DNA of 64,000 bases from Gonocerus acuteangulatus. Taxonomy: Eukaryota; Arthropoda; Insecta; Hemiptera; Coreidae. Made by a program: the position numbers and the translations under genes. The stretch lies in contig OX328124.1 in NCBI GenBank assembly GCA_946811695.1, forward strand, positions 26,104,626 to 26,168,625, given 5' to 3'. Each line of letters begins with the position of its first letter. Within the stretch, counting starts at the first letter, position 1. The notes under the pieces are model-generated. The model was not told the DNA's origin. It saw nothing but the letters and a program-made list of their open reading frames with translations, and did not search any database. This document shows positions 10,567 through 23,499 of the stretch, piece by piece.

Positions 10567-11532
10567 CTAGCCGAATACCCGTGCTAAGTAGTTATTTTAT
10601 TGCGTTAAATAATGTACCAGCAAAATTAAAGCTACTTCCTAATTTTTAATAGTTTATTATAGCATGGTCCCCGTCATACTAAATGTTATACATCAACATA
10701 TGTATAAGTAAACAAAGTATAATGTTTCTTGACACTGGGGCGCTCCCGACCCTTAAAAATAAATTAAATAAGATCACTTAGTTCATAAAAAATATTTAAT
10801 TTAAGTTGTAATAGCGTTTTATTTGCCTAACACTATTCGAAGTTCTAAACGGTTAGAATTCCATACCCCGGAAATGGTCCCAGCCCCCCGAAATCATTTC
10901 CGATAAACGCCGATGGTTACCAGTAACAGCAGTGTAACCAGTACAGGTTAAATTTTGTTGTCAATAATAAATGTATGTTAAAATGTATGTTTCTCATATG
11001 TCATTTGGAAACACCCATTATATTTGCGACCATGGCCAAGAGGTGTTCTGACTGGTTGATGGTTGAGGAGGCTGTGCAAGGGTTCGGGATATTATTAACT
11101 CGGATGGACCATCACTAAGTATAGCGAAAACTCTATGGTGGACAAATTGAAATGAACCGCAATTAAAATAGTGATTTTGTCCCTCATAGCGTAAACTCTA
11201 AGAGGGACAGTTTATTTCTAATAATTCGAGGTCTGCCATCATAGTTGAAATTAACCTCAATTAAAAATAAAACTATGAAATAGATAATGTACGGCAATAG
11301 CTGTTCTTTATCGTCCTTGCCTGCTCGAACCAACTAAAACTTTAATCCCCTCTAAAAATAATTACAAATTTGAATATCAAAAAATCCTTTCTTAGCGAGG
11401 GTCTACGTTCTATAGGGAGTGTCAATGCAAAATTTCATTCATTTTTTTTCCCTATTTTTCTGTCGAGTGGTTCGGGCTGGGCAATGATAGGTCAGTGAGT
11501 GAGTGAGTGGTATTTGACAAATATATAGTAGA
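10567..11532 (-). mobile_element. Helitron-like non-autonomous family H, copy a
   Basis: First of six dispersed copies (others near 29528, 41853, 43739, 55704, 57670). In element orientation the family starts TCTACTATATATTTGTCAAA with a CCACTCACTCACTGAC block and ends GCACGGGTATTCAGCTAGT, so this copy is reversed. A TC start and CTAG|T end fit canonical Helitrons, and related arthropod repeats end in a GCACGGG hairpin followed by CAGCTAG. Shared internal blocks include TTATTGCGTTAAATAATGTA and AATGTTTCTTGACACTGGGG. No Rep/helicase coding is seen. Confidence 0.65.
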
Positions 11533-12899
11533 TAATACTCTAATAAGTGAGTAATTGTGATAATAATAAACTATAGTTAAATAATAATAAAATACAATTC
11601 TATTTCAACCGATGCTGCGGTTTCTTTTGAGCCGGAAGGATTGGCAGGTGCAGAAATATTGAGATACACTCATAATTGTTCAAATCAAAACATAAATTCT
11701 AATTTTATTTTTCTACATCCATGTTTATACTTTTGGTAAATTTTGAAAATTCTTTCTTATATTTATCAAATAGAATATTTGGTTGTTCTGGCCAATTGCC
11801 ATAAAGTGTTTAATAGCTACATTACTTCGGAATGTGTCAGTACAAAAGAGAGGAAAAAAAAGCGATACGTGGTTCAAAAAGAGAGAAGTATCCTCCCCAT
11901 TCTCTTGATTTTTCTCTTTTCTCACTCTCTCTTAACCCTCTCTCTTGATCCCCCTATCCCGGCCTCTCTCGAAATTTAATAACCGTCCCATGTAAGAACA
12001 GAGCCTAAGTACTCCATTTTAAGGCCGCTTTGAGGGGCTGTATTACATCAATTTAACTGTGATAAAGTTATATTTATTGAATCGGTAACACGCCCTCCAC
12101 TTAGCCCTTGAATTATTTTATCACTTCCACTACAGCTATCACTAATGAATGTTTCATGGTGGAGAATTTCATTTAATTCAACCTTTAGAGCTTTTTACTT
12201 CGTCGCACAGTATGGCATTTTTAAAATGTAGCTCGAAAAAGTTATTATTTGAAGTGTTACGGTAATTAAAACTACACTTATATTTTAATAGTAAAACATC
12301 TAAATAACATACACACGATCCCAGTTTTTTAATTGAACAACGTAGCTGGTGGCAGCGAGCGATGTAACATGCGTAAACAAGAAACCGCCAGTCTCGTTTG
12401 CAACGCCTTCTGCTTAGTACGGCGAGTTCATTTGGAGAGCGTGCGTGTTAAGTAGCATCTATGCTTATTTTCATGTTATAGAGACTGTTATTTAGACATA
12501 TTGTCCAATAATAAGCCTCTGTATTTGATGAAGGCTTCAGTTAAACGAGTAAGTATTTGTAGATAAATTATTGCTATTTGTTAATTGTTCAGTAAAGATT
12601 TTAACGTAGAGTTTCGCTGAGTTCCGCTTCGTAACTATAATGCTGATGCAGTTTTAACTTGGCAAAATATGATTAAAAAAATAAAATTATGCGAAAAACT
12701 GTGAACTGATTACAATGAAATATGAAAATGAGACAATTCCATTCCTTGGAGGGTGCTGTTTGATAAACCGTTGAAACCCCGAAAGTTTTTTTAGTTAGAT
12801 ACTCTTATTGCGTTCGTTATTCATAAGCTGGGGAGCCTATAAACTCTGAAAATGCTAATAATTGCATTAAAAATGCAATCCAATTAAAAAAAATGATTT
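11533..12899. other. unassigned DNA
   Basis: No recognised gene or repeat. A CTCT-rich patch is at 11895-11970. Open frames here are short and mirrored on both strands. Confidence 0.45.
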
Positions 12900-13046
12900 T
12901 GTTTAGAGCCTACTGCTTAAATTCAGGAACATAAATATGCTTTAGCTCCACCCGACAAACCTTTTTAATGTACTGTATAACATACAGTCTTCTTTTTCGT
13001 ACATGGTCACCCCGCCAGCGCGAACGCCAGCTGACACTTTTTTGTT
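12900..13046 (-). repeat. dispersed repeat R, copy 1
   Basis: The reverse complement matches 39588-39745 with few differences. Shared blocks are TTCGCGCTGGCGG, CATGTACGAAAAAGAAGACT and CTAAAGCATATTT. Termini are unknown. The second copy interrupts a Jockey RNase H fragment, which shows that this is a mobile sequence. Confidence 0.65.
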
Positions 13047-13254
13047 ACACACTTTTTGTAACGCTTTTTAATTTCCAGTTTGGTCATCGCTAAAGCATAT
13101 TAATGCTAAAAAATAAATGAAAATTAGGGAGACACGGGCATACTTTTGTTGATTATAACTCCTCATGGATACAAAAATACATTATTTATGAAGAAGATAT
13201 TTTTTAAGCTGGTACAAGTGTAACACAAATTGCCACAGAGAGATCCGCCCGTCC

Positions 13255-13322
<68 letters not shown>

Positions 13323-14040
13323 TCCAGTGCTTGTAGTAGTATAACGTATACTCTTTGTGATCCATGAGAAAAATATAGTTTGAGCTGTATGTCGCTAAAC
13401 ATTCCGAGAACCTAATATAGCTTGACAGTTAACATTTAAATACAGACGAATTTCAACAATTCGTACATTATTGCGCATATAAAGTACATATAATAAACTT
13501 GTAATTTTCCAGAAACGAATGATGAATTCGACTCGGTGGACGGAGATGAAACACGCCACAATCGAATTAAACAGTTTAACTTAGCCCTTCAAAGCTGCGC
13601 TTCGGGGAGCTGTTTCAGGTCATTAATTATGGAATGTAACGGAGAGGGGGCTGGATTAACCATGTTACACAGTTCGTATCTTTGTTCTAATTTCATTTCG
13701 GCTCAATAATTGCCAGCATGTGAGCATTCAGCTCAAGGCTTAGGGGCAAACTCGGCCAGTTTTGTGGGTATGAGACTATGGAGATGGAGAAAGTTTTACT
13801 TATTTTGGTAGAACGAAGTCATCCTATCCAGACTTCGTATTGGGCACATCTTAGTTACCAAATCATACCTACTCCACATAAAGGATAGAACAACTTGCAG
13901 ATTTTGTAACGAGACTCTAAACATAATCTAAACATATACTGCGGACAGCGCAATAACCTGACCGTACCCTACGCTTACGTGACTTACTGGCCTAAGGTAG
14001 CCCTTGCGGTAGTACAATAATCAGACATCTAAAAAACACC
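13047..14040. other. unassigned DNA with poly(A) tract
   Basis: Contains a run of about 65 A at 13256-13320. Nothing around it is recognisable as a SINE body. The rest carries no gene or repeat I can identify. Confidence 0.5.
13256..13320 (+). repeat. (A)65 homopolymer
   Basis: Uninterrupted A run. It may be the tail of a retro-insertion whose body has decayed, or it may have expanded by slippage. Confidence 0.9.
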
Positions 14041-14450
14041 AAGATCCAAGTTTGATCAAACTCAGTCGAACTTTGTGGATTTGTATAAGGTACAAACATA
14101 CAGACAGACAGACAGCTGGCTTTTGACGCTTTTGACCTAGCCTATGACACACATCGTACCAAGACCTACCTGTGTGCCAAGTTTGGTAAAAATCGGTCAA
14201 ACTGTATGGATTTGTATAAGGAACAAATATTCAGACAGACCGCTGGTAGACGTTTTCAACTTAGCTAACAACACTCCCTGGATGAAGATCCACTTGTGTA
14301 CCAAGTTTGGTCAAAATCGTACAAAAGGTGTGAATTTTGATAAGGAAGAAACATTCTGATAGATAGCTGGTAAACGGTTTTGACCTAGCCTACGAGACTT
14401 TCCGGATCAAGACCTACCAGTCTTCCAAGTTTGGTCAAAACTAAGAGGTA
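14041..14450 (-). repeat. 125 bp tandem repeat, about three units
   Basis: CCAAGTTTGGT(A/C)AAAA recurs at about 14176, 14301 and 14427, with a weaker copy at 14047, giving a period near 125 bp. Each unit includes a GACAGA(C)-rich stretch and GACCTAGCCTA. The reverse complement matches 62283-62400, so the unit belongs to a dispersed Helitron-like family and is not an isolated satellite. Confidence 0.75.
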
Positions 14451-15191
14451 CCATTTTGAAACTAATTAAATAATGCAACTTTTGAGGCGGAGGCAAACCT
14501 CTAAGTCTAAAAATAGGTGATTAAGAAAATATTGAATAATTTAATAAAACACTAATGTTAAACATTCTCATTTATATGACTTTTAATATAGCTCTTAATT
14601 TAAATGATAATATTTCAATAACCGATGTTTCTTATTGGAAATTTAATGTAGATTCTAAAAATGTGGTTTTTATTTATATGTGGTATTTATTATTCTTTGT
14701 AAAGTGATCACAAATTCCGAAACCTCAGTTTATCTTTAAAAAAGCCGGTAGTCATTAAAAAAGATAAAAGTTTGAGTAGCTCCTCTACATTTTCAGGTAG
14801 AACGCTCATTTTAGCGCCCCTGAACTAAAAATGGGATGCAGAATAAACCTTTAAAGTTTTGACATCTCAACGTGGGACACCCTGTATATACTACTGTGTG
14901 AAACAAAGTAAACCATTAATATTTCTGTAAGAACATGTACAAAGCGAAGAATTGTGCATTTCTTCTCTGTGGCCTTACTTGCCAAATCTTAGAGTAAACT
15001 GGTATTGCCTAGGATCCTCTAATCTAAGTCTATCTGAGACAAGACTTCTAAGGATAACAGACTTTGAGGACTTAGGTTATAATCTACAAGGAGTCTTAGT
15101 CCTACCAAAATATTCATCAGGAGAATGTCTTTGAGATTTGGGATTCAGGAAACACCTAGAACACTAGGTTAGAATGTAATCAGCATAATTT

Positions 15192-15195
<4 letters not shown>
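14451..15195. other. unassigned DNA
   Basis: GGGACACCCTGTATATA at about 14873 resembles a terminus common in insect repeats (from memory). No partner end was found. Confidence 0.35.

Positions 15196-15196
<1 letters not shown>

Positions 15197-15251
<55 letters not shown>
15197..15251. repeat. (TA)n microsatellite
   Basis: Uninterrupted TA repeat. Confidence 0.95.
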
Positions 15252-15255
<4 letters not shown>

Positions 15256-16019
15256 CCTCCTATGCCTCATACATTCTCTTTGTAAAGGACCTTAATAGGT
15301 CTAATAAATTGAAATTCTTTCTATGACATTCTTTATTTTGACGATTTTGGCTTATCTTTCCTTGACGAACACAATCGTGTCATATGTTCCAAAAAGAACA
15401 GAGAATACATTATATTCATGTGTAATATATGGTATGGTATCTTTGGAAGCTTTGGAGGTTTGGGCTTGGTAAAGCATTAACCATTTGTTCATTTATGTAT
15501 TATTTCTTATTTGTTGGTGTTGTGCTTTATGGCGATGTACACCTTATATTTTATATATGTTATTACATAACATTATATTACCTCATTGTCTACATATTAA
15601 TATTATGTATATATTATTACATTGCATTGTATTATCTTATTTTCTATATATTTACAAGCGTATATAGTATAACATCCTCAAGAAGACATTATATATATAT
15701 AAATATAAATATATATGTATATATATATGTGTGTGTGTGTGTGTGTATGTATGTGCGTGTGAATATACCTTATTATGTAGCTAATAAGGTCTAAAGTAAT
15801 GTTCTTGCTGTTACATTGTTTATTTTTCACTGCTCTGTTATAAATCCAATCACCTCTTCCTCAAAGGATATTTGATATAATAAATGACAAATGATTCTAT
15901 GCCAAGTTCTTATCACAAGAAATGTAAAAGTGGAACTGAAAAAATTCAGAATAAAAATAAATATCTTAAGCGTCAGATGAACTGACTTTAAAAAATCCAC
16001 TATTTTAAATGTATCCAGT
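15252..16019. other. unassigned low-complexity DNA
   Basis: TAT-rich sequence with a (TA)n(TG)n stretch at about 15685-15765. The long open frame here (15429-15794) is dominated by I/Y/V from simple repeats. Confidence 0.5.
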
Positions 16020-16482
16020 ATTTTAAATAAGACTTACCCACTCATACTTACTGGACAGAAAGGAAAGACAAATGTGTAGACTATGCAACAAAACCCTAAC
16101 TGTAAAACATATCCTGACGGACTGTAGACAACGCAGCAACTTAACGTATTCCTCATGACTTACTGACAGAAGGTAGTCTGTACATTCAAACACTTCTAAC
16201 ATATTTAAAATATACACACATTTACTCGAAACTATAACTATATGTCATTTTTAATGGAAACATTTTATTCTTTACTATTTTATTGTATATCATATTTTTA
16301 TATATTTTTTTAAAATTTTATTTCTTTTTTTTTTTAATACTTTTTGTTACCTTCGTTTATTTTATAACCAACTGACTATAACTTGACTACCAACTGACTG
16401 ACTTTGATTCTGCCGTTCTTATGAGGTCGTCGCCCTTGTTGCGAAACTCAACATCAATGAATATATAAATAAATAAATGTAT
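16020..16482 (+). pseudogene. Jockey-type LINE, 3' end fragment
   Basis: The plus strand from about 16030 reads RLTHSYLLDRKERQMC then RLCNKTLTVKHILTDCRQR (16060-16150). This is the C-terminal zinc-knuckle-like motif of Jockey-clade non-LTR elements (C-x2-C, then LTVKHIL-x-C). It closely matches the copy at 40851-41205, which has CTTCNIDLTVKHIL. Frame decay follows soon after. The 3' UTR runs to ATATAAATAAATAAATG at 16461-16482, similar to the AATAAATAAATAAA end of the other copy. The copy is 5'-truncated, as is usual for LINEs, and cannot be active. Confidence 0.7.
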
Positions 16483-16509
16483 AAAATAGAGAGCACTGTA
16501 ATGAAAATA

Positions 16510-16512
<3 letters not shown>

Positions 16513-16572
<60 letters not shown>
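16513..16572. repeat. (TA)n microsatellite
   Basis: Uninterrupted TA repeat just beyond the LINE 3' end. Confidence 0.95.
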
Positions 16573-16576
<4 letters not shown>

Positions 16577-17213
16577 CTAGAAAGAGTTAGATGAAAATCA
16601 GTTTCCCCTAGACCTGAGAGAGTCGCTGATAAAGTGAAAGAAAATAATAATAGTACGGGACAATATAACAGCAATACTAAGCCAAATGATCAGAAAAAAA
16701 AACCTCAACCCGAATAAGAAAGTACACAATAAAAGAGCTGCTACTAAGAAATTGGCTTGTGTTCAAGAAGCCCTGTGCTGTAACGTGGAATCGAGGACCC
16801 TCCAGTGAACCAACTATAATTTGGATGCAGCCCTCCCATAAATTCAGCTGGTTTACAGCTGTTCGCTACAGGGTCTACTAAATCTCACTCTACTTACTCA
16901 GCATACTCTTCACTAATATCACTCCGCTTAGCTTAGTAGTCACGCTTTACTCAAGTCTAGCAGCTAATAAACTATAGAATTTCCTAAGGGGAAAGAAACA
17001 GATAAACTTCTTTCGATGAACATTAACCAAGGAAGATAAAAACGTCTCCCAGTCGCTCAACACAAGAACTAAGAAAGATTTATAGCAACTCACCAATTAA
17101 AATAAAGATCTTTCGAAATTGAAGCCTCAATAAAATTAATTAGGTCTCATTCACAATTTTGATAACTAATTATGAAGATTATTTTATTTTTTAAGACAGA
17201 AAAGTCCGTCATG
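16573..17213. other. unassigned DNA
   Basis: No gene or repeat recognised. Confidence 0.45.
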
Positions 17214-18095
17214 CTGGGGCTGCATAACTAAGCACTTTCTTCAGAATTTGGGTAGTGTAGGCTGCATTCCTGAATAATTTGCTTAAAATGACCTATGTAA
17301 AAAAAAAACAAAAACAAAAACATGAATACGTCTTGGTTATCTAATTGCTGTTATCCGTTCCTCCTTCAGACCAGAAAACGAAAATTTGATGTTTTTGTGA
17401 ATTTATTTGGTAGTTTAGTACGCATACGCAAAACTCTGCAAGAAAATTAATTAAAAAATTAATAATGGAAATAATTTGATTGAATTGCTCATTAAAAATG
17501 TAAATGAGCAGAACTACATTTACATTTTTAATGAGCAATTCAATCAAATTATTTCCATTATTAATTTTTTAATTAATTTTCTTGCAGAGTTTTGCGTATG
17601 CGTACTAAACTACCAAATAAATTCACAAAAACATCAAATTTTCGTTTTCTGGTCTGAAGGAGGAACGGATAACAGCAATTAGATAACCAAGACGTATTCC
17701 GAGTTTCGTTACCATACAACTGAAATTACGACCGGTATTAGAATTGCTCTGGAGTATACATCCACCCCGCCTAGTGAACGGATTTAGTTTATTTTCACAA
17801 CGTCGTTTTCTCTTTAGATTACCACAAAGAATACTGAGTTTCGTTAAAAATATAACTAAAACTATTGTTGGCATGGTCAAGTTTTTTTTTCCAATTTTGT
17901 TTTGGTTCCGGGGTAACCCCCCCCCTCTACTACCTCTACATGTTGGAGCAATTTTGGTCGTTAACGAACTCGATCAATCGTTTGCTATGTGAGCGCTATA
18001 GCAAGTTTCGTGACGAAAAAAAAACTCTATGCGGCTATCGTGTTAACAGACACTGTCTACTAGGTAGGATCGATGAAGATTTAAAGAAATTTTAA
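17214..18095 (+). mobile_element. Helentron-like family 1, copy 1 (with palindrome)
   Basis: Starts GTCCGTCATGCTGGGGCTGC after AAAA, then ATAACTAAGCACTTTC, the family 1 5' end seen at 46717 and, reversed, at 48713 and 55471. Downstream blocks also match: CGAGTTTCGTT, ACGACCGGTAT, GTTAACGAACTCG and CTACTAGGTAGGATCGAT. The 3' hairpin of complete copies is missing, so this copy ends near 18095. A 374 bp palindrome replaces part of the 5' region. Confidence 0.65.
17325..17698. repeat. near-perfect palindrome, 182 bp arms
   Basis: 17325-17506 and 17517-17698 are reverse complements with no mismatch that I noticed, separated by AGCAGAACTA (17507-17516). The equal open frames on the two strands are copies of the same sequence. 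Long young palindromes are unstable, so near-identity implies recent origin or gene-conversion-like correction. Confidence 0.85.
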
Positions 18096-19063
18096 AACAT
18101 TCCATTACTTAAATGTGAAAGTCCTAAAAACATTTCTAAATTTTTTTAAATTTGTTACGTATCGACAGCATAACATACTACTGTCGTAAAATACGCATAA
18201 AACAAAGAACTGGACGTACGACGTGAAATGGCTATCAAAATCTATAAGTTTTAGAATTTGACATAAACATTGTCCAATTTTATTTTAAAAGGAGGTTAGT
18301 ATTAGATGTTCAATGCGAATAACATATGACTTTATAATTATTTTTTTTATAAATACATATAGTATGGTTATATATTATTTAATTGTAAAACATTAGTTTT
18401 TCGAAAAAGCATTTTTAGGTATTAATAAGTAATTAGTATTAATATAAATTTTATTTATTTTAATGAATATAATATAAATTTTAAATACATATTTTGATTA
18501 ATTTTCTGAATTTCTCAAAAGCAAATAAATGCTTGACCTCTTGAACGCTATGCTATAGAATCTAATTTATTTTAATGACAGGCAATACAAAAATATATTT
18601 TTTTTCTGTCATTTGCGTCTTTTATGTTTCAAATTCATCATTAGAAATAATTTGAATAAAAAAAATATATCGATTGATATTTTATCAATCGATATACCTG
18701 TGCCACCTGGTGGTACATTCCTAAGTACATGAATACACATTACACAAGAAATGACGTGAACAAATATTCTTCAAAATTTTATGTTTTCACTGTGTCTGTG
18801 TTAGTGATCGAGTAAATAACGTCCAAAAAAACAACTAAAGAAAAACGTTCAACACACAAAAAACAACACTCACAACACACTCCGTCCACAGTGTACTCAT
18901 GTCGGTTCAACAGTTTGGAAAAAACACATACACTACGGTGAGTAAGATCATAATCAGCAAACCATTGTATTTTAAATAATAAATATTCACGTATTGTAGA
19001 TAAACACAGTAGATAAATGCTTTAAATGCCAGTATAATACACACATTACAGTGCACATAATAT
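18096..19063. other. unassigned AT-rich DNA
   Basis: Only a short hairpin (ATATCGATTGAT / ATCAATCGATAT at 18668-18696) stands out. Confidence 0.5.
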
Positions 19064-19322
19064 TATCGTCCCTCCCATGTCAAACTATCGAATATGAAAA
19101 TCGGAGCAAACTAGCGATCGAACATATTCGGCACATTGACGAAGTAATGTATGGAAAAATTGCCTTATTCTATACTTTATTTAAGGCGTTTCCAGCCATT
19201 CTATAGGGGTTAGAGTTTTGACAATTTGCGGCAACCCGTATCGATCAAAATGCAAGAGCAAAGTATCGAATCTGGAAAACGAGATTTTTCATTTTCGATA
19301 GTTTGACATGGTAGGGACGATA
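19064..19322. mobile_element. MITE, about 255 bp, TA-flanked
   Basis: Inverted ends of about 35 bp: TCGTCCCTCCCATGTCAAAC at the left is mirrored by GTTTGACATGGTAGGGACGA at the right. The match continues through TATCGAA and, after a mismatch, ATGAAAA. TA flanks both ends (19064-19065, 19321-19322). The TA duplication suggests a Tc1/mariner-type element. The interior has no coding sequence. Confidence 0.75.
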
Positions 19323-19445
19323 TATACTTAAAATATTTCATCCGGGAGTTGCACCCTGTCTTCAAATTATATTTTATTATATATGCATTTGGAGCATCAA
19401 TTTCGTCTGTTGCATATAATAAAATTTATTTCCACCCCTTCTGAC

Positions 19446-19625
19446 CAGTGTTGGGCATTATTTCGAGTAAATTATTATTCGAATGATCATTCAAATAAAT
19501 TTTTAGTGAATGATGAATAATTCACTGAATTATCTTATTCACACAGTATATCATGAATTATTCACAGAATTATTCGTTATTCTTTATGTCTAGTTGGTTT
19601 ACTGAATGAATCCACATCAAACATA

Positions 19626-19680
<55 letters not shown>

Positions 19681-19892
19681 TTCCGGCTATCGACACCATA
19701 ATAAATCTTTCATTATTCAATAAAATAAGATTATTCTGATTGATTATTCGAATAATTTTTTAATAAAATATCAATTTCATTCACAGAATAATGAATAATG
19801 AATAAAAGTAATTATTCTTCATTCGTGAATAAAATAATAGATTAATTCATTATTATTTATTCATTATTCTGAATAATTTTTGCCCAACACTG
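19446..19892. mobile_element. hAT-type MITE (CAGTGTTGGGCA ends)
   Basis: Ends CAGTGTTGGGCA and TGCCCAACACTG. They are flanked by CTTCTGAC (19438-19445) and CTTCTGAT (19893-19900), an 8 bp duplication with 7 matches, as expected for hAT. The interior is composed of variants of GAATAATTCATT and contains a (TA)n tract at about 19635-19673. A right-hand fragment of the family is at 59094-59296, and 56505-57065 has similar ends with a different interior. Confidence 0.85.
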
Positions 19893-19900
19893 CTTCTGAT

Positions 19901-21584
19901 TAACCAATGAATTTTACCTTAAGCTTATTTTGTATATGTTTTGGTGAGAGGCGGATGTTTAAAAATTTCCAATTTACATGAAACTATTTCATAATACCAA
20001 GGATGAAATCGAATTTCAGTGCCTTAATTTTAAAATCCTTTTGGTATAATCTGCCAACGAATTTGTTTACATCAGATGAGTATGACGTCTTCCAGTGGTG
20101 CCAAAAGTCGTATTTTTGGAAAAAACCTCTAGGTACTTAAGTCTTTCTGATTTCGGTATAATTTTTGAACTAGTTTGTTTTATGATGAGTCGAATGAGAT
20201 AACTACCCACTCCATAGAATAATTATTTTGGAAGACAAACGGGTTTTATATTAAGGAAAACCTGGAAAACAGCAAGTATTCCATTTAAAAAAGCCATATT
20301 TTACTCAATGGGTGAAGAGATGTATAATTCCAAATGTATTTTCGAGTGCTGATTCGAATAAAGCAACAAACAATGTTGGTGTTCTCGATATAATCCTCTT
20401 TTATAAAATTTCAGCTTATAACGAATAATTTTTAAATTTCCACACGACATAGTAGATGGATCTCACTGCTTAGTTACTTGCCAGCACGAAATGTCATCAA
20501 CTCTTTACAGAAAATAATAATGGTACAGCGGAGAACGCCGATAAAACTTACTGGATAGCAACTCCAATACATGCTCCTTCAGCTCAGTACCACTTTTTTT
20601 TCTCCTCCAAATAAACTAAGGATAATGGAGATTCTTTTCAAATATCCCCACAACTTGTGTGCATAGAGTTTATGGCAAAATTTGGAAAACAAAACATTTC
20701 TTTTAAAAGCTACATATATACATGACACTTTGTATAAATATAGAATTTTTGAGCAATAAAATAAGTGGTAAATATTGTTTTAATTTTCTCTATGAACCGT
20801 GAATTTTACACAATTGAGAACGGTTAAAAAAATGGTGTTTTGGGATCAGAACAGTTAATAAAATGGAAAATCAATATTGATAAAAACTAGTGTGGCGAGA
20901 TTGCAAAGAAAAAAAACATTAATTTGCACGAATGGTAGTGATACCGTTTAGTACAGATTAAAAAATTAATGTTTAATATCAAATATTTTAGACCCAATAT
21001 GTATATTCACATTTCTTCTTTATATTATAACATGGTGACTTTTCTTTTATTGTTTATAGCTTAGTTCTACATACAAGTTAGCGTTACATTTTCCTTTTTT
21101 ACCTTTAATCATTTATTCTACATGTTTTTAATTATTAAGAAAATAATAAAAGGCAATTATAAAATACGGAATACAAAATAAAAAGTTAAACAAAAGCAGA
21201 ATAAAAAGAGAATCATATCATGCTATAATTGGTATAAAAAGTTATTAAACTCGAATGTGGTGCTCCTTTGAATTAAATAAAGAATTCATAAAAATAATTA
21301 GATCCAGAATAGGGAGGGCTCTCCTTTATGGAAGTTATTTAAAAAAGGAAAATTCATATAAAGGTAATTTTTATTTAAAAACAAGTATACAACAAAGTGG
21401 CAAATACTTTAGATGAAAAAAAAAACCGCAAATGTCAATGCTAAGTTGTTGAAAAAAAAAGTTGCTTAACCCTAAGTAATTTCAATTCTAAGATCAATAA
21501 TAATATAAATACTTATTTAATCTAACTCTACATATTTTGCATTCTTTTAGGAGCCTCTTTATATACTGACTACACTAGAGCTAA

Positions 21585-21586
<2 letters not shown>
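19901..21586. other. unassigned AT-rich DNA
   Basis: About 1.7 kb without a recognisable gene, RNA or repeat terminus. Confidence 0.45.

Positions 21587-21616
<30 letters not shown>
21587..21616 (-). repeat. poly(T) tract
   Basis: About 30 T. It could be the tail of a minus-strand retro-insertion. The flank ACGACCTTTTTCC is not one of the recognised SINE tails. Confidence 0.7.
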
Positions 21617-21618
<2 letters not shown>

Positions 21619-23190
21619 GACCTTTTTCCTGTAAATGTGAATGTTATAATGTTATGTTAATTTTCTATAATTCATTTATTTTTTAAATGTAATACATGTT
21701 TTTTTTTTATTTTACGATATAATTAACTAATTCAGTTTTAATATCCGGGTTCACATAGATTTTTTCAGTTTCCTTCAGGCATTCTACGTTTCGGCACAAA
21801 TTTCATGCCTTCAGGTCTTTTGAGAGTCTTGATAACTTCTGTCCAAGAACACGGAAGACTCTCTTAGGGTTTCTCCTTTCTGCATGGACTGCCTTGCAGA
21901 TTTCGAACAAAATAATTTGATAATGAAGTTCCCAAATTTCACTAGCTACCTGTTGAATTTATTTATTCAATACTAAATCAAAACTATGAATTAAATAAAT
22001 AATTTGGCCAAAATTATCCAAAAGTAAGAGAATTATAATAATTTATCTGGTGATATTTATTGTTAATCCTGTCAAGCTTTATGGTTAGCTATTTATATAT
22101 TCTATTCACCTTTCGTCCTCATCCATTATTGACCATAATTCAGTGATCCTCGTCCCTCTGAACAGTGCGAGTAACACTGTAAATTGTCTGGTCCAGCTGT
22201 CATGTGGGTGGCTCCTCTTTGATATATCACTGGCAGTTGACAGGGATACAGAAATAGGCGGTGGTGTTATGCTTTCTGTCCTACGGATATCGCGCAGTCA
22301 GGCAGCTACGAAAATATTCTGTAGGCACATTTTATGAACACTCACAGAAGAGGAAGTCCAATTTAATTCAATCCATTTTTTTTTATTCACAACACTAATA
22401 AAAAAATAATTCTTCATTTCAATAAATAAGTTTGGCATGTGGATATTTATGAATAACTATCTCGCCGGTCTGGATAGTTTACTTTAATCCAGATTTCCTT
22501 ATTTTGCTGGGATACGTTGCCGATTACGCTCCCAGATTTCATATCATAGTGTTGCAATCTAATTCATAAAAAAAAAAACTTGTAAAAATACAAAACGAAC
22601 CAAAAAATATGATTGCTTTTTTATATTTTTTAAAATTTATTTATTTCAATTTTAACGCCCAATTATATTTATCTCTAAAAGAACCTGTTCAATCTAAGAT
22701 AGAGCTGTGCTTTTTTATTGTTTATTCTAGAAGAACTTTTTTAGAAATATGTTTCTGTAGTAAACGCCAGCTTCTGTCCCATTTCGATTTTTTTTTTTTT
22801 TTTTTTTTTTTTCAATATACGTTCCTTATTAGGTAAGTGGCATACAAACAATTCTCGTTCGAGAATTATGGATCGACAGTGTCTATGAAATGAAAACTAT
22901 GTCTCAATCGGTCAATCAGGAATGGGGATTTAATCCGAAACCATATTAATATACTCGTATGCCCGGTCCGTTATTTTCGTTCCTTGCAATGAAAATCAGT
23001 AGCATATCGCGTTCAATGAAGAACGTAAATTGAAGAAAAAAAAATATCCATTAGAATTTAGGGTTAAATGAAGACAAAAATCAAAAAGTCAACCTTTCTT
23101 ACAAATAATTATTTAAAAAAAAATTAAGATCCAATTATACATAACAACGATTTTTGGGTCGTGGTTTACAGAGGTAACCACCCTTCTCTA
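21617..23190. other. unassigned DNA
   Basis: Short open frames at 22143-22337 and 22609-22836 have no recognisable motif. A poly(T) of about 25 lies at 22789-22813. Confidence 0.4.
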
Positions 23191-23194
23191 GTCA

Positions 23195-23376
23195 GTTGAT
23201 GCATTTTCTTTTTTTACAGCGCATCGAAAAATCTTGGCCATTAGCGCCGATATATTCACGGCTATTTTGTACTTATATAAGAAAATTATTCAGGCTTGCA
23301 GCTTACACTTATCACCTTGCTGTGGAATGTGTATAGTTAGGCAGTTCCTGCGTGACAGACATTTTTCTGTTTCTTT
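23195..23376 (-). mobile_element. shared SINE tail plus a Helentron-like 5' end-like sequence
   Basis: TGGCCATTAGCGCCGATAT near 23236 after a T-rich run is the minus-strand form of the tail shared by the SINEs at 63344 and 60690. About 100 bp on, GGCAGTTCCTGCGTGACAGAC (23340-23360) resembles the reversed 5' end of the Helentron-like families. It is either a composite of two decayed insertions or one element combining both. Confidence 0.45.
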
Positions 23377-23499
23377 AATTGTATAATAAGTAATCAAAAC
23401 ATTTCATTGAAATAAAGAGTAAATACAATATTACATTATTAATTACATGAATTTTCCTACTTAGAAGTAACTAATTTTTTTATTTATTTTTATTTATTT

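Noticed and set aside
17341..17682. Two near-identical predicted proteins on opposite strands
   Set aside because: They are the two arms of a palindrome. The sequence has no domain and is low in complexity.
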